From positions 1 to 6,555 of the forward strand of contig CAYLKO010000082.1 of the NCBI GenBank assembly GCA_964384525.1: a stretch of DNA of 6,555 nucleotides, in the 5' to 3' direction. The notes below the pieces were generated by a model. It had not been told where the DNA came from and ran no database searches. It saw only the letters and a list, made by a program, of their open reading frames with translations. This document shows, piece after piece, positions 6,502-6,555 of the stretch. The translations under genes were made by a program, and so were the position numbers. Source of the stretch: SHZI01 sp964384525. Its GTDB lineage: Bacteria > Pseudomonadota > Gammaproteobacteria > Steroidobacterales > GCA-2729495. Numbering within the stretch: position 1 is the first letter of the stretch; the number at the start of each line of letters is the position of its first letter.

Positions 6502-6555
6502 TGTTGACGTCCATCCAGAATTGACCCACTTGGCGGGGTAATTTTCATCCAAAAC
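6502..6555. mobile_element. Terminus of a probable IS21-family insertion sequence, continuing past the window
   Basis: From 6502 the plus strand reads TGTTGACG, a TG-starting tip as in IS21-family elements, and HsdR similarity stops exactly here. Inside lies CATCCAGAA followed by TTGACCCAC (6512-6529), and CATCCAAAA recurs at 6546-6554, truncated by the window edge. Repeated internal motifs containing TGACCCA near each end are typical of IS21-type transposase binding sites. Only 54 bp are visible and no transposase gene is present, so the family assignment rests on recalled end sequences, not on coding evidence. The minus strand reading out of the element gives an ATG at 6548 that is in frame with hsdR. 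Confidence 0.6.

Noticed and set aside
4815..6524. Several long plus-strand frames (4815-5426, 5436-5927, 5961-6524)
   Set aside because: All are opposite hsdR in a register where reversed codons avoid stops. The products are rich in Val, Gly and Leu with no family motifs, while the minus strand carries helicase motifs V and VI.

Overview
The window is GC-rich, densely packed DNA from a proteobacterium. A gammaproteobacterium is most likely, because the MetF and MetH translations follow the Escherichia coli enzymes closely along their whole visible length; the genus cannot be named. Every gene that can be supported lies on the minus strand, so transcription runs from high to low coordinates.

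Positions 1-4014 hold a methionine-cycle operon. A promoter with an embedded perfect 20-bp palindrome (3987-4006) precedes a fused ArsR-type repressor/SAM-methyltransferase-fold protein (3074-3979), which resembles the S-adenosylhomocysteine-responsive regulator SahR. It is followed by metF (methylenetetrahydrofolate reductase, 2146-3051 or from 3081) and metH (cobalamin-dependent methionine synthase, from 2149 and leaving the window at base 1). The genes are tightly spaced: 8-bp overlap or 22-bp gap for regulator/metF, and an ATGA overlap for metF/metH. MetF makes the 5-methyl-THF that MetH uses to remethylate homocysteine, and the regulator probably senses SAH or SAM to set expression of both.

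Positions 4093-6501 are the distal end of a type I restriction-modification locus: the C-terminal half of hsdR followed by a YgjP-like zinc metallopeptidase, a gene often found beside hsdR. The hsdR gene appears doubly broken. An in-frame TAG (5034-5036) separates the body from its typical C-terminal segment, which continues in the same frame to 4800. At the other end, at about 6502, the HsdR sequence gives way to DNA resembling an IS21-family insertion-sequence terminus (TGTTGAC tip and repeated CATCCA-AA motifs) that runs out of the window. The nuclease domain, Walker A and DEAD-box motifs of HsdR, and any hsdM/hsdS, are not in the window.

No tRNA, rRNA, CRISPR array or riboswitch was recognised. 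No wholly new system is seen. The points most worth a second look are the operator/leaderless-promoter arrangement of the regulator, its divergent methyltransferase domain, the interrupted hsdR, and a 27-bp tandem duplication that extends the metF C-terminus.
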